From positions 1 through 40,733 of the IMG/VR virus record IMGVR_UViG_3300042923_000235: DNA of 40,733 bases; one strand, 5' to 3'. Position 1 is the first letter of the stretch. Every line of letters begins with the position of its first letter. Origin of the DNA: a virus. The notes under the pieces are model-generated. The model had not been told where the DNA came from. It was given only the letters and a program-made list of their open reading frames with translations, and made no database searches. A program made the position numbers and the translations under genes. Positions 40,515 through 40,733 of the stretch are shown in pieces.

Positions 40515-40733
40515 TCCCCCGGGTCGACAATCGGATTGTCTTCAGTCCTACGTTCAATCAGGTTAACAACTCGCTTCTAGGGAAGTCCCTTAAAGATGTC
40601 ACCCCAGAAGCGATGTCGTTTAACGAGTCCATGTTGCATGATTTGAACATGAACTACTACACCCCGGCTACTATGGATCCGTTCTCTTCAGTTGCTTACA
40701 TCCCTGCTGAGAACGAGTTGATTCACGAGTGGT
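40421..40733 (+). CDS. Partial ORF in -1 frame, continuing past window end
   Basis: Frame opens after a TGA at 40418-40420 and is open to the edge. It reads naturally (LGIIPRVDNRIVFSPTFNQ, then LLGKSLKDVTPEAMSFNESM) with the codon habits of the phage. No ATG with a ribosome site exists at its beginning; GTG 40451 is the earliest plausible start and lacks a Shine-Dalgarno. It overlaps the end of the gene 38787-40514 by 94 nt. It is best explained as the downstream part of that gene reached by -1 frameshifting at 40433-40439, or as a separate gene started by reinitiation. Confidence 0.6.

Noticed and set aside
1-40733. CRISPR arrays, tRNA genes, insertion sequences
   Set aside because: No regular spaced repeats, no cloverleaf with CCA-type end and no transposase motifs were noticed by eye. 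A tRNA scan would be needed to exclude tRNAs fully.

Overview
This window is part of a nucleus-forming jumbo bacteriophage of the phiKZ type (family Chimalliviridae). Three kinds of evidence support this: a phage tubulin (PhuZ), fragments of two different multisubunit RNA polymerases on separate genes, and a gene order that follows phiKZ gp39 to about gp80 as I recall it. Codon choice (C/G-ending codons, AAC, CTG) fits a Pseudomonas host, and a relative of the EL/OBP branch is plausible, but the host is inference. Phage gp numbers below are synteny-based recollections, not search results.

Layout. 1-3342 (minus): four unknown genes in one operon, the larger two possibly virion proteins. 3343-3823: an untranslated leader with a promoter-like motif and a structured RNA element. 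3824-4993 (plus): two tandem proteasome/HslV-like Ntn hydrolases, one with Thr and one with Ser as candidate nucleophile. 5003-5170 (minus): a tiny gene. 5557-6555: tubulin PhuZ. 6688-9259: seven small unknown genes, several overlapping. 9375-11459: the C-terminal half of a family B DNA polymerase, lacking motif A. 11469-12211: two small genes. 12354-13457 (minus): an unknown gene.

13764-15782 is the likely phage-nucleus shell protein chimallin (ChmA), followed at once by the beta' N-terminal subunit of the non-virion RNA polymerase (DFDGD metal-binding motif). 17543-22484 holds unknown genes, an SbcD-like nuclease and an SSB-like protein with an acidic tail. 22639-27148 holds three large proteins in the positions of phiKZ gp68 (fifth nvRNAP subunit), gp69 and gp70. 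27672-31843 holds the beta C-terminal and beta' C-terminal nvRNAP subunits. 31903-34239 is an SF2 helicase whose Walker A lysine is followed by a 252-residue intein with class 3 features. 34272-35646 are three small genes. 35713-37912 (minus) is a second beta' C-terminal subunit (probably virion RNAP) and an upstream gene. 37954-40733 ends with two plus-strand genes, the second of which runs into a -1 slippery heptamer and continues in another frame to the window edge.

How it fits together. ChmA would build the shell enclosing phage DNA, PhuZ would position it, the polymerase half, SSB, SbcD-like nuclease and helicase would replicate and process DNA inside it, and the nvRNAP subunits would transcribe it. 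A repeated motif (core CCTACATTA) lies upstream of phuZ, chmA, the gp68-like gene, the beta C gene and the Ntn pair, and looks like a shared phage promoter. Strong hairpin terminators separate most transcription units.
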